64,000 bases of DNA from JAJPKK01 sp963702755 (GTDB taxonomy: Bacteria > Pseudomonadota > Alphaproteobacteria > Rhizobiales > Xanthobacteraceae), in assembly GCA_963702755.1 (NCBI GenBank), contig CAVPDZ010000010.1, positions 124,001 to 188,000 on the forward strand, given 5' to 3'. Positions within the stretch are counted from its first letter, which is position 1. Every line of letters starts with the position of its first letter. Position numbers and translations under genes: made by a program. This document shows, in pieces, positions 43,680-53,078 of this stretch. The notes beneath the pieces were generated by a model. It was not told the origin of the DNA. It made no database searches and saw nothing but the letters and a program-made list of their open reading frames with translations.

Positions 43680-45293
43680 ATGGCCGTCAGCGCCAATCGG
43701 CTTGAACTGTTGCAGATCGCCGACGCGGTCGCGCGCGAAAAGTCAATCGATCGCGGCATCGTCATCGCCGCCATGGAGGACGCAATTCAGAAAGCGGCGC
43801 GCTCCCGTTACGGCAGCGAGACCGAGGTGCGCGCCGAAATCAATCCGAAGACGGGGGAGATGCGGCTGTCCCGCCTGCTCCTGGTCATGGATCAGGTGGA
43901 GAACGACGCCATCCATATCAGCGTCGAGGACGCGCGGCGGCGTAATCCCGACGCCCAGGTCGGCGACTACATTGCGGAGCCGTTGCCGCCGCTGGAGTAC
44001 GGTCGCATCGCTGCCCAGTCGGCGAAGCAGGTGATCGTGCAGAAAGTGCGCGAGGCCGAACGCGACCGGCAGTATCAGGAATTCAAGGATCGGATCGGCG
44101 ATATCGTCAACGGCATCGTCAAGCGCGTCGAATACGGCAACGTCGTCGTCGATCTCGGCCGCGGCGAGGCCATCGTGCGGCGCGACGAGCTGCTGCCGCG
44201 CGAGGTGTTCCGCAACGGCGACCGCATCCGCGCCTACATCTACGACGTGCGTCACGAACCGCGCGGACCGCAGATCTTCCTGTCGCGCACCCACCCGCAG
44301 TTCATGGCGAAGCTGTTCGCTCAAGAGGTCCCGGAAATTTATGACGGCATCGTCGAGGTGAAGGCGGTTGCCCGCGACCCGGGCTCGCGCGCCAAGATCG
44401 CGGTGGTGTCGCGGGATTCCTCGGTCGATCCGGTCGGCGCCTGTGTCGGCATGCGCGGGTCGCGCGTCCAGGCTGTCGTGAACGAACTGCAGGGCGAGAA
44501 GATCGACATCATTCCATGGTCGGCTGACGTCGCGACGTTCGTCGTCAACGCGCTCGCCCCGGCGGAGGTCGCCAAGGTGGTGCTCGACGAAGATCGCGAG
44601 CGCATCTCGGTCGTGGTTCCCGACCAGCAGCTCTCGCTCGCCATCGGGCGTCGCGGACAGAATGTCCGGCTTGCGTCGCAGTTGACCGGCTGGGACATCG
44701 ACATCCTCACCGAGCAGGAGGAATCGGAGCGTCGTCAGGCCGATTTCGAGAAGCGCACGAAGATGTTCATGGAAGCGCTCAATGTCGATGAGGTGGTCGG
44801 TCAGTTGCTCGCCTCGGAGGGCTTTGGCTCCGTCGAGGAACTGTCGATGGTCGATGAGAAGGACATCGCATCGATCGAGGGCTTCGATGAGGAAACTGCG
44901 AACGAGCTGCAGACGCGTGCACGGGACTACCTCGCGCAGATCGAGGCCGAATACGACGTCAGGCGCACGGAACTCGGCGTTTCCGACGAGCTCAAGACCG
45001 TTCCCGGCGTAACGACCCCGATGCTGGTCGCGTTTGGCGAGCATGGCGTCAAGACGGTCGACGATCTCGCTGATTGCGCCACCGACGATCTTGCCGGCTG
45101 GACCGAGCGCAAGGACGGCGAAAATGTGCGCAACGCCGGCATTCTCGATGGTTTCGAGCTCAGCCGGGAGGAGTGCGAAGCCATCATCATGCAGGCGAGG
45201 GTCAAGGCCGGCATCATCACCGAGGCTGATCTCGCAGCCATGACCGCTCCCCCGACGGCCCCAGAAGAAGCGGTCGCGGCGCCAACGGCGTAA
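43680..45293 (+). CDS. nusA: transcription termination/antitermination protein NusA
   Basis: A 537-residue RNA polymerase-binding factor. Order: N-terminal RNAP-binding domain (about 1-130), S1 domain (about 135-200, RIGDIVNGIVKRVEYGNVVVDLGRGEAIV), two KH domains (about 205-350, CVGMRGSRVQAVVNELQGEKIDI and LSLAIGRRGQNVRLASQLTGWDIDI), and C-terminal acidic helix-hairpin repeats (VDEVVGQLLASEGFGSVEELSMVDEKDIASIEGFDE and a second copy). Typical alphaproteobacterial length. It slows or accelerates termination and acts in antitermination of rRNA operons. Translation is linked to rimP by close spacing. Confidence 0.97.
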   Translation: MAVSANRLELLQIADAVAREKSIDRGIVIAAMEDAIQKAARSRYGSETEVRAEINPKTGEMRLSRLLLVMDQVENDAIHISVEDARRRNPDAQVGDYIAEPLPPLEYGRIAAQSAKQVIVQKVREAERDRQYQEFKDRIGDIVNGIVKRVEYGNVVVDLGRGEAIVRRDELLPREVFRNGDRIRAYIYDVRHEPRGPQIFLSRTHPQFMAKLFAQEVPEIYDGIVEVKAVARDPGSRAKIAVVSRDSSVDPVGACVGMRGSRVQAVVNELQGEKIDIIPWSADVATFVVNALAPAEVAKVVLDEDRERISVVVPDQQLSLAIGRRGQNVRLASQLTGWDIDILTEQEESERRQADFEKRTKMFMEALNVDEVVGQLLASEGFGSVEELSMVDEKDIASIEGFDEETANELQTRARDYLAQIEAEYDVRRTELGVSDELKTVPGVTTPMLVAFGEHGVKTVDDLADCATDDLAGWTERKDGENVRNAGILDGFELSREECEAIIMQARVKAGIITEADLAAMTAPPTAPEEAVAAPTA

Positions 45294-45322
45294 AGGGCCG
45301 TGGCGCGGCGGGAAGGAAGGCT

Positions 45323-46015
45323 ATGGCGACGGCGGCAGAAGACGACAATGCCGATCGGGGACCGCGGAGCGCCGCTGCCGCGACCGCGCGCTTGTGCATT
45401 GCAACCCGCGAGGTTCGGCCGGTCGGCGAACTGATCCGCTTCGTCGCCGGCCCGGATGGGGTCGTCGTGCCGGATTTGCGGCGCCGGCTTCCCGGCCGCG
45501 GCGTATGGGTCACGGCGCGGCGCCGGCTGGTCGAGGAGGCAGTCAAGCGGCGGGCCTTCGGGCGCGGCCTTAAGGCCGATGCCAAAGCCCTGCCGGACCT
45601 ACCCGATATGCTGGAGCGGCTGCTTGAGCGGTCGGCCCTCGACGCCCTCTCGATGGCGTACAAGGCCGGCGTTGTGGTCCAAGGCTATGCCAAGGTCGAG
45701 GCCGCCGTCGAGGGCGGGCCGGTCGTCGCCCTCCTGCGGGCCCAGGACGCCGGAATTGAGGGAGGCCGGAAGCTCGCGGCCTTACTGGCACGCCGCGCTG
45801 CGGCGGAGCCTGCCACAATCATCGAATCCTTCACTTCAGCGCAATTGGATTTGGCATTGGGACGCCTAAATGTGGTACATGCTGCGCTGCTGGCCGGACG
45901 GGCGAGTGAAACATTTCTCGCCCGCTGGCGGATTCTCAAATCCTTCCGAGCGGACGAACCGGACGATCTCTGCTCGCGACGGCCGAATGACAATGCTCCA
46001 GACCTAGGACCGTAA
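45323..46015 (+). CDS. ylxR: YlxR (DUF448) RNA-binding protein with L7Ae-like domain
   Basis: A 230-residue protein. The N-terminal YlxR domain has the hallmark RLCIATREVRPVGELIRFVAGPDG and LPGRGVWVTARR (about 20-80). The C-terminal part (about 100-200) is L7Ae/L30e-like (GVVVQGYAKVEAAVEGGPVVALLRAQDAGIEGGRKLAALL). YlxR proteins bind RNA, influence RnpA/RNase P or transcription, and sit between nusA and infB in most bacteria. The stop and the infB start share one base (TAATG at 46013-46017). Confidence 0.93.
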   Translation: MATAAEDDNADRGPRSAAAATARLCIATREVRPVGELIRFVAGPDGVVVPDLRRRLPGRGVWVTARRRLVEEAVKRRAFGRGLKADAKALPDLPDMLERLLERSALDALSMAYKAGVVVQGYAKVEAAVEGGPVVALLRAQDAGIEGGRKLAALLARRAAAEPATIIESFTSAQLDLALGRLNVVHAALLAGRASETFLARWRILKSFRADEPDDLCSRRPNDNAPDLGP

Positions 46016-48612
46016 TGACTGAAACCAAGAACCCTGGTGAAAAGACGCTGACCGTCACCCCCAGCAAGTCGACCCTGTCGCTGAAGCGAAGCGTCGAGCA
46101 GGGGATGGTGCGCCAAAGCTTCAGCCATGGCCGCACCAAGGCTGTGGTGGTCGAGAAGCTGAAGCGTCGCGCCGTTGGTCCTGGAGAGGGAAAGGCCGGC
46201 GAGCCGGTCGCAGCCGCACCTGCTACGACCGCGCGTCGCGGCCCGGCACAACCGGTCGCCAGAGACGCTGCAGGCGCGCCGGCCCCGGGCGGCAAGCCGT
46301 CCGGCGTGGTGCTGCGCGAACTGACCCAAGAGGAGCATACCGCCCGCGCCCACGCACTGGCCGGCGCCAAGGCGCAGTATGTGGAAGAGCGTCGGATTGC
46401 GGCCGAAGCGGCGCGGCACAAGGCGGAACGCGACAAGAAGGCCCTGGAAGAGCGCGTTGCGGCCGAAGAGCGCAAGCGCGAGGAGGACGATCGGCGTCGT
46501 CACGAGGAAGAGGCCAAGCAGAAGGCCGAGACCACCGCCAAGAAGCGGTTCGGCGAGGAAGAGACAAAGGCAAAGCCGCCGACGCCCGCAACGCCGACGA
46601 TCAGTCTGCGCCACACAACGGTCGAGGCTGACGAGGAGGAAGCGCCGCGCACTGCGCGCCGCGGTCCCGGTGTTGCGCGTCCGGTGCCTCCTCCGAAGCC
46701 GACCCGCGGCGGCGCCGAAAAGCGTCGCGGCCGTCTTACGCTTGTCACCGCGCTCAGCGCCGACGAGGAACGCGAGCGGTCCGTCGCCTCATTCCGCCGC
46801 CGGACCCAACGTCTCAAGGGGCATGCTGCCAACGAGCCCAAGGAGAAGCTCGTGCGCGAGGTTACGATCCCGGAGGCGATCACCATTCAGGAACTCGCGA
46901 ACCGCATGTCGGAACGCGCGGTCGACGTGATCAAGCTGCTGATGAAGCAGGGGCAGATGGCGAAGATCACCGACATGATCGACGCCGATACCGCGCAACT
47001 CATCGCCGAAGAACTTGGCCATACCGTCCGTCGCGTCGCCGAATCCGACGTCGAGGAAGGTCTGTTCGATGTCGCCGACGATCCGGCGCATCTGCTGCCG
47101 CGACCGCCGGTCGTCACCATCATGGGGCATGTCGACCACGGCAAGACGTCGCTCCTTGATGCAATCCGCCAGACCGATGTCGCCGCGGGCGAGGCGGGCG
47201 GCATCACCCAGCACATCGGCGCCTACCAGGTGACCTCGCCGCTCGGCGCGAAGATCACCTTCATCGATACCCCCGGCCACGCGGCCTTCACCTCGATGCG
47301 CGCGCGCGGCGCCAAGGTGACCGATATCGTTGTGCTGGTGGTGGCGGCTGATGACGGCGTAATGCCGCAGACGGTGGAGGCAATCCAGCATGCCAAGGCG
47401 GCAAAGGTGCCGATGATCGTCGCCATCAACAAGATGGACAAGCCGGACGCGCGGCCGGAGCGGGTTCGCACCGAGCTGCTTCAGCACGAGGTGCAGGTGG
47501 AATCGCTCGGCGGCGATGTCCTCGATGTCGAGGTGTCGGCCACCAAGAAGATGAATCTCGACAGGCTGTTGGAGACGCTTGGGCTGCAGGCCGAAATTCT
47601 CGACTTGAAGGCCAATCCGGATCGTCCGGCCGAAGGCACGGTGATCGAGGCGAAGCTAGATCGCGGTCGCGGCTCGGTCGCGACAGTGCTGGTGCAACGC
47701 GGCACGCTCCATCCCGGCGATATCGTGGTCGCGGGGGCCGAATGGGGCCGCGTGCGTGCGCTGATTTCCGATACCGGCGAGGGCGCGGACACTGCCGGCC
47801 CATCGGTGCCGGTCGAGGTCCTTGGCTTCAACGGCACGCCGGAAGCTGGCGATCGGCTGGCGGTCGTGGACAGCGAAGCACGCGCACGCGAAGTGACCGA
47901 TTACCGGGCCCGTCAGCGGCGCGACAAGCAGGCGGCACGGGCGAGCGGCATGCGCGGCTCGCTCGAGCAGATGATGAGTCAGCTCAAGAGCGCGGGACGG
48001 AAGGAGTTTCCGCTCCTCATCAAGGGCGATGTCCAGGGCTCGGTCGAGGCCATTGTCGGTGCGCTCGAGAAACTCGGTACCTCGGAAGTTGGCGCCCGCA
48101 TCATCCTCGCGGGTGTCGGCGGCATCAGCGAATCCGACATCACGCTCGCCGAGGCTTCCGGTGCCGCCGTGATCGGCTTCAACGTCCGCGCCCACAAGGA
48201 AGCGCGCGAGATGGCGGAGCGCGACGGCGTCGAGATCCGCTACTACAACATCATCTACGATCTCGTCGACGACGTGAAAAAGGCGATGTCCGGCCTGCTG
48301 GCGCCGATGCTGCGCGAGACCATGCTCGGCAATGCCCAGATATTGGAGATCTTCAACATCTCCAAGGTCGGCAAGATCGCGGGCTGCCGCGTCACCGACG
48401 GCACCGTGGAGCGCGGCGCCAACGTGCGGTTGATCCGCGACAACGTCGTGATCCACGAGGGCAAGCTTTCGCAGCTCAAGCGCTTCAAGGATGACGCGCG
48501 CGAAGTCCTCGCCGGACAGGAGTGCGGCATGAGCTTCGAGAGCTATCAGGACATGCGCGTCGGCGATGTCATCGAGTGCTATCGCGTGGAGACGGTGCAG
48601 CGCACGTTGTGA
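46015..48612 (+). CDS. infB: translation initiation factor IF-2
   Basis: An 865-residue GTPase that brings fMet-tRNA to the 30S subunit. The N-terminus is a long charged region (about 1-280) with a coiled-coil of Arg/Glu/Lys (RRIAAEAARHKAERDKKALEERVAAEERKREEDD), then the IF2-N domain (about 285-345). GTPase motifs: G1 GHVDHGKTS (from about 372), G2 GGITQHIGAY, G3 DTPGHAAF, G4 NKMD. Domains II-IV end in SYQDMRVGDVIECYRVETVQRTL. Full length, no anomaly. Co-translated with ylxR; a gap of about 155 bases with a hairpin separates it from rbfA. Confidence 0.97.
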   Translation: MTETKNPGEKTLTVTPSKSTLSLKRSVEQGMVRQSFSHGRTKAVVVEKLKRRAVGPGEGKAGEPVAAAPATTARRGPAQPVARDAAGAPAPGGKPSGVVLRELTQEEHTARAHALAGAKAQYVEERRIAAEAARHKAERDKKALEERVAAEERKREEDDRRRHEEEAKQKAETTAKKRFGEEETKAKPPTPATPTISLRHTTVEADEEEAPRTARRGPGVARPVPPPKPTRGGAEKRRGRLTLVTALSADEERERSVASFRRRTQRLKGHAANEPKEKLVREVTIPEAITIQELANRMSERAVDVIKLLMKQGQMAKITDMIDADTAQLIAEELGHTVRRVAESDVEEGLFDVADDPAHLLPRPPVVTIMGHVDHGKTSLLDAIRQTDVAAGEAGGITQHIGAYQVTSPLGAKITFIDTPGHAAFTSMRARGAKVTDIVVLVVAADDGVMPQTVEAIQHAKAAKVPMIVAINKMDKPDARPERVRTELLQHEVQVESLGGDVLDVEVSATKKMNLDRLLETLGLQAEILDLKANPDRPAEGTVIEAKLDRGRGSVATVLVQRGTLHPGDIVVAGAEWGRVRALISDTGEGADTAGPSVPVEVLGFNGTPEAGDRLAVVDSEARAREVTDYRARQRRDKQAARASGMRGSLEQMMSQLKSAGRKEFPLLIKGDVQGSVEAIVGALEKLGTSEVGARIILAGVGGISESDITLAEASGAAVIGFNVRAHKEAREMAERDGVEIRYYNIIYDLVDDVKKAMSGLLAPMLRETMLGNAQILEIFNISKVGKIAGCRVTDGTVERGANVRLIRDNVVIHEGKLSQLKRFKDDAREVLAGQECGMSFESYQDMRVGDVIECYRVETVQRTL

Positions 48613-48720
48613 GTTCGAAGCTCAAGCGTGCGGTGCGCCTGTAGACTGATCCGTCAGGGCGAATTGAGTTTTCGTGAACCGCGTACCGGCGGAGAAGTTG
48701 CTACTTGAAATAAGACTTTG

Positions 48721-48747
48721 TCGGCGACGCATTATTGCCGTCGCCGG
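48721..48747 (+). promoter_or_regulatory. hairpin between infB and rbfA
   Basis: CGGCGACG (48722-48729) and CGTCGCCG (48739-48746) form a perfect 8-bp stem around CATTATTGC, 22 bases before the rbfA ATG at 48769. No T run follows. It could be an internal processing or terminator-like element of the operon transcript. Confidence 0.4.
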
Positions 48748-48768
48748 AGATCCGAATTGGTGAATTCC

Positions 48769-49185
48769 ATGTCGCGTCATCATTCCCACGAATCCGCCAA
48801 GGGGCCGTCGCAGCGCGCGTTGCGCGCCGGCGAACTCGTCCGCCATGCGCTGGCCGAAATTTTTGCGCACGGGGAGGTCCATGACGAGGTGATCGAAACG
48901 CATTTGATCACCGTCGCGGAAGTGCGCATGTCGCCCGATTTGCGGCTGGCAACGGTTTACGTCATGCCGCTGGGCGGCCACGACGCAAAGACCGTCCTTG
49001 CTGCGCTCGAACGCAACAAGCGCTATCTGCGCGGCGAGATCGCTCATCGGGTCAACCTCAAATTCGCGCCTGACATTCGGTTTCGCATCGATGAGCGGTT
49101 TGAGGAGGCCGATCGGATCGAGCAGCTATTGCGCTCGCCGCAGGTGCAACGCGATCTCGATACGGAATCGAGCAAGAAGCCATGA
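48769..49185 (+). CDS. rbfA: 30S ribosome-binding factor RbfA
   Basis: A 138-residue KH-like cold-shock ribosome maturation factor that binds the 30S subunit near helix 1 of 16S rRNA. Family motifs: QRALRAGELVRHALAEIFAHG, VRMSPDLRLATVYVMPLGG, HRVNLKFAPDIRFRIDERFEEADRIEQLL. The ATG at 48769 is chosen because the His-rich opening MSRHHSHESAKG is usual in Rhizobiales; the frame stays open upstream to 48718. ATGA overlap with truB couples the two genes. Confidence 0.95.
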   Translation: MSRHHSHESAKGPSQRALRAGELVRHALAEIFAHGEVHDEVIETHLITVAEVRMSPDLRLATVYVMPLGGHDAKTVLAALERNKRYLRGEIAHRVNLKFAPDIRFRIDERFEEADRIEQLLRSPQVQRDLDTESSKKP

Positions 49186-50276
49186 ACAACGCGACCCCAG
49201 GACGGTCGGTCGCCGATGAGGCGACCGAGAGTGATGTGCTGTCGGCCAATGCCGAGGTCGCGCCGGCATCGTCGGCCGCCGCGGAGGCGGAGGCCCCGCC
49301 GCGCGGCACGAAAGCGCAACAACGCCGCCCGAAATTCGACGTGCATGGCTGGGTGGTGCTGGATAAGCCCATCGGCATGACTTCGACTCACGCGGTATCG
49401 GTGATCAAGCGCCTGTTTTCCGCGAAGCGTGCGGGTCACGCGGGGACCCTGGACCCGCTTGCTTCCGGATGCTTGCCGATCGCGCTCGGCGAAGCGACCA
49501 AGACGGTGCCGTTCGTGATGGACGGTCGCAAGGCCTACCGCTTCACCGTTCGCTGGGGCGAAGAGCGGGATACCGACGATGCCGAGGGGCGCGTCGTTGC
49601 CTCGAGCGATCAGCGTCCGACGCGCGAGGAAATCGAAGCCTTGCTGCCGCGTTTCACCGGCGACATCGAGCAGGTGCCGCCGCGCTTCTCGGCCATCAAG
49701 ATCGAGGGCGAGCGCGCCTACGACATCGCCCGCGACGGCGAGGAGTTCGATCTCAAGTCGCGTCGCGTCGTCATCGAACGGCTGACGCTCGTGGCCATGC
49801 CCGATGCGGATCATGCCGAATTCGAGGCCGAATGCGGCAAAGGCACCTACGTGCGCTCGCTCGCCCGCGACCTTGGCCGCGAGCTTGGCTGCCGCGGTCA
49901 CGTCTCGGCGCTGCGCCGGACTGCGGTGGGGTCGTTCGGGGAACCCGACATGATTTCGCTGGAACGGCTTGAATCTTTGTGTCATAGAGCCGCGGTCGGC
50001 GAGGGAAACCTCGCCGACGCGCTATTCCCGGTTGCGACCGCGCTGGACGACATCCCGGCGCTGGCCGTCAGTCGGGGCGATGCGGCCAGACTCCAGCGGG
50101 GCCAGGCCGTTTTGATGCGCGGACGGGACGCCCCCGTCGTCCGCGGTACGGTTTACATCACGGCATCTGGCAGCCTGATTGCGCTCGCCGACGTCGACCG
50201 CGGCGAAGTCGTCCCCAAGCGCGTGTTCAACCTCGCCGGTCTGCAGGGCAGAGCCGGCCGACAAGAAGGTCGTTGA
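49182..50276 (+). CDS. truB: tRNA pseudouridine(55) synthase TruB
   Basis: A 364-residue enzyme that makes pseudouridine 55 in the T-loop of tRNAs. The catalytic Asp91 lies in HAGTLDPLASGCLPIALGEATK, followed by KAYRFTVRWGEERDTDD and FTGDIEQVPPRFSAIKIEGERAYDIAR. The C-terminal PUA-like part is at about 300-350. The first 45 residues are an Ala/Glu-rich extension not seen in E. coli but common here. Next gene, rpsO, begins within three bases. Confidence 0.96.
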   Translation: MNNATPGRSVADEATESDVLSANAEVAPASSAAAEAEAPPRGTKAQQRRPKFDVHGWVVLDKPIGMTSTHAVSVIKRLFSAKRAGHAGTLDPLASGCLPIALGEATKTVPFVMDGRKAYRFTVRWGEERDTDDAEGRVVASSDQRPTREEIEALLPRFTGDIEQVPPRFSAIKIEGERAYDIARDGEEFDLKSRRVVIERLTLVAMPDADHAEFEAECGKGTYVRSLARDLGRELGCRGHVSALRRTAVGSFGEPDMISLERLESLCHRAAVGEGNLADALFPVATALDDIPALAVSRGDAARLQRGQAVLMRGRDAPVVRGTVYITASGSLIALADVDRGEVVPKRVFNLAGLQGRAGRQEGR

Positions 50277-50278
50277 CG

Positions 50279-50548
50279 ATGTCGATTACTGCCGAACGTA
50301 AATCGGAAGTCATCAAGACGAATGCAAGAAAATCAGGCGACACCGGGTCGCCCGAGGTCCAGGTGGCGATCCTTTCGGAGCGCATCACCAACCTGACCGA
50401 ACACTTCAAGACCCACGTTAAAGACAACCATTCCCGGCGCGGCTTGCTGAAGCTCGTGTCGCAGCGTCGTCAGTTGCTCGATTACCTCAAGCGGCACGAC
50501 GAAAATCGCTACAAGACTTTGATCGAGAAGCTTGGTATTCGCCGCTGA
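50279..50548 (+). CDS. rpsO: 30S ribosomal protein S15
   Basis: An 89-residue ribosomal protein, exactly the family length, binding the central domain of 16S rRNA. Whole-protein match: SITAERKSEVIKTNARKSGDTGSPEVQVAILSERI ... HDENRYKTLIEKLGIRR. The ATG at 50279 has an AAGGT site; a TTG two codons earlier is less likely. rpsO-pnp adjacency is conserved in many proteobacteria, and the pnp leader follows. Confidence 0.98.
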   Translation: MSITAERKSEVIKTNARKSGDTGSPEVQVAILSERITNLTEHFKTHVKDNHSRRGLLKLVSQRRQLLDYLKRHDENRYKTLIEKLGIRR

Positions 50549-50867
50549 GCCCTATGCTCGTGCGGAAGCATTTTCCGGAGCGCGTGTCGGTACGCCGGAA
50601 AATGCCACGATTTGCGCGCCGAGTTCGCGCAATTCCCAGCGGAGGCGTGGTGCGTCCGCTGCATTTCGGCGGCAATGGCCGCCGTGTTCGGCCGGGCCAA
50701 TCATGTCCGGCAGCCGAAGGCGCGAAGGCCATGGCAGGATCGCGAGAAGCTGTGATGTTCATCCCCGCGTTCAGCGCTCATCGAGCGCTAACGGTGGGGA
50801 TGCGCAGCTCCTCGCCGTCTTGCTCATGGCTTTCGTCGCCGCAAAACCATGAAAGAAGACGAAACCT
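50549..50867 (+). promoter_or_regulatory. rpsO-pnp intergenic region with two long hairpins
   Basis: About 320 bases without a gene. First structure: GCATTTTCCGG (50568-50578) and CCGGAAAATGC (50595-50605), a perfect 11-bp stem with a 16-base loop, 20 bases after the rpsO stop. Second: CATCCCC ... GGGGATG (about 50759-50801) with an inner AGCGCT/AGCGCT stem. In E. coli the same interval holds the rpsO terminator and an RNase III site used in pnp autoregulation; the hairpins here fit that role by position. No T run makes the first one an obvious terminator. Confidence 0.55.
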
Positions 50868-53033
50868 ATGTTCACCATCCATCGTGAGGAGCTCGATTGG
50901 GGCGGGCGCAAGCTCGTTCTCGAAACCGGCAAGATAGCGCGGCAAGCAGACGGCGCGATCTTCGCGAGCTACGGCGAGACAACGGTTCTCGCGACCGTAG
51001 TTGCCGCAAAGGAACCGAAGGTCGGGATCGATTTTCTGCCGCTCACCTGCAATTACCAGGAAAAGTTTTTTGCCGCCGGCCGCATTCCGGGGGGCTACTT
51101 CAAACGGGAAGGCCGCCCGACCGAACGCGAGACGTTAACCTCGCGCCTCATCGACCGGCCGATCCGTCCGCTCTTCGCCGACGGCTGGCGCTGCGATACC
51201 CAGGTCATCGTGACCTGCATGTCGCACGACCAGGAGAACGATCCCGACATTCTGGCGATGGTCGCGGCCTCCGCTGCCCTCACCCTGTCCGGAGCGCCGT
51301 TCATGGGACCGATCGGCGCGGCGCGCGTCGGTTTCATCAACAACGAATACGTGCTCAACCCGCAGATCGACGAGATGACCGAGAGCAATCTCGATCTCGT
51401 TGTCGCCGGCACCCAGGACGCGGTGCTGATGGTCGAGTCCGAAGCCAAGGAACTGCCCGAAGAAGTGATGCTCGGCGCCGTGATGTTCGGCCATCGGCAT
51501 TTCCAGCCGGTGATCGAAGCCATCATTCGCCTCGCGGAAAAGGCCGCGAAGGAGCCGCGCGAGCTGACGCTCCCCGACAACGCGACCCTGGAAAAGGAAA
51601 TCCTCGGCCTTGTCGAGCAGGATCTGCGCAAGGCGTATGCGATCCCCGACAAGATGGCGCGCCACGACGCCGTCGACGCCGCCAAGGCCAAGGTGATGGC
51701 GCATTTCCTCCCGGAGGGCGTTGAAAATCCGGCCCACAGCAAGGAGCGGGTCGCCGGCGTCTTCAAGGAGCTTGAAGCCAAGATCGTGCGCTGGAACATC
51801 CTCGACACCGGCAAGCGCATCGATGGTCGCGACGTCCAGACGGTGCGGCCGATCGTGGCCGAGGTCGGCGTCCTTCCGCGCGCCCACGGCTCGGCGCTCT
51901 TCACCCGCGGCGAGACCCAGGCTTTCGTGGTGGCGACGCTCGGCACCGGCGAGGACGAGCAGTTCATCGACTCGCTCACCGGCACCTACAAAGAAAGCTT
52001 CATGCTGCACTACAACTTCCCGCCGTTCTCGGTGGGCGAGACGGGACGGCTCGGCTCCCCCGGACGGCGCGAGATCGGCCACGGCAAGCTCGCCTGGCGC
52101 GCCATCCATCCGATGCTGCCGCTGCATCACGAGTTCCCGTACACGATCCGCGTGGTCTCGGAGATCACCGAGTCGAACGGCTCGTCATCGATGGCAACGG
52201 TGTGCGGCTCCTCGCTCGCGCTGATGGATGCCGGCGTGCCGCTGAAGGCGCCGACGGCAGGCATCGCCATGGGCCTGATCCTCGAGGACAAGCGCTACGC
52301 GGTGCTCTCCGACATCCTCGGCGACGAGGACCATCTCGGCGACATGGACTTCAAGGTGGCCGGCACCGAGAAGGGCGTCACCTCGCTGCAGATGGACATC
52401 AAGATCGCCGGCATCACCGAGGAGATCATGCGGGTCGCCCTGAACCAGGCGAAGGACGGCCGGCTGCATATTCTCCTGGAGATGGCGAAGGCGATCACCT
52501 CGGCCCGCGCCGAGCTTGGCGAACATGCGCCGCGCATCGAGGTGCTGACCATCCCGACCGACAAGATCCGCGAAGTGATCGGCTCCGGCGGCAAGGTGAT
52601 CCGCGAGATCGTCGAGAAGACCGGCGCCAAGGTCGACATCTCGGACGACGGCACCGTCAAGGTGGCGTCCTCTTCCGCGGATTCCATCAAGGCGGCGATC
52701 AACTGGATCAAGTCGATCGCGTCCGATCCTGAAGTCGGCCACATCTACGAAGGCACGGTCGTCAAGGTGATGGATTTCGGCGCGTTCGTGAACTTCTTCG
52801 GTTCGCGAGACGGGCTCGTCCACATCAGCCAGCTCGCACCGCGCCGGGTGCAGAAGACAACGGACGTCGTCAAGGAAGGCGACAAGGTCAAGGTCAAGCT
52901 GCTCGGCTTTGACGAGCGCGGCAAGGTGCGCCTGTCGATGAAGATGGTCGACCAGCAGACCGGCGAGGACCTCGAAGCGAAGCAGAAGGCCGAGGCCGAA
53001 GGGCAGCGCGAGGTGGCCGGCGGCGCGGAGTAA
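50868..53033 (+). CDS. pnp: polyribonucleotide nucleotidyltransferase (PNPase)
   Basis: A 721-residue 3'-5' phosphorolytic exoribonuclease of the RNA degradosome. Domain order: RNase PH-like 1 (about 1-145), helical linker, RNase PH-like 2 (about 320-545, with GSSSMATVCGSSLALMDAGVP and ILGDEDHLGDMDFKVAGT), KH (about 555-615, IGSGGKVIREIVEKTGAKVDISDDGTV) and S1 (about 620-690, GTVVKVMDFGAFVNFFGSRDGLVHIS). Full length. Likely feedback-regulated through its long structured leader. The block ends here; nadC follows on the opposite strand, 45 bases away. Confidence 0.98.
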   Translation: MFTIHREELDWGGRKLVLETGKIARQADGAIFASYGETTVLATVVAAKEPKVGIDFLPLTCNYQEKFFAAGRIPGGYFKREGRPTERETLTSRLIDRPIRPLFADGWRCDTQVIVTCMSHDQENDPDILAMVAASAALTLSGAPFMGPIGAARVGFINNEYVLNPQIDEMTESNLDLVVAGTQDAVLMVESEAKELPEEVMLGAVMFGHRHFQPVIEAIIRLAEKAAKEPRELTLPDNATLEKEILGLVEQDLRKAYAIPDKMARHDAVDAAKAKVMAHFLPEGVENPAHSKERVAGVFKELEAKIVRWNILDTGKRIDGRDVQTVRPIVAEVGVLPRAHGSALFTRGETQAFVVATLGTGEDEQFIDSLTGTYKESFMLHYNFPPFSVGETGRLGSPGRREIGHGKLAWRAIHPMLPLHHEFPYTIRVVSEITESNGSSSMATVCGSSLALMDAGVPLKAPTAGIAMGLILEDKRYAVLSDILGDEDHLGDMDFKVAGTEKGVTSLQMDIKIAGITEEIMRVALNQAKDGRLHILLEMAKAITSARAELGEHAPRIEVLTIPTDKIREVIGSGGKVIREIVEKTGAKVDISDDGTVKVASSSADSIKAAINWIKSIASDPEVGHIYEGTVVKVMDFGAFVNFFGSRDGLVHISQLAPRRVQKTTDVVKEGDKVKVKLLGFDERGKVRLSMKMVDQQTGEDLEAKQKAEAEGQREVAGGAE

Positions 53034-53078
53034 GCTGCCCGCTCCGCGTCCTTCAACGATGAAACCTCGCCGCGGCGC

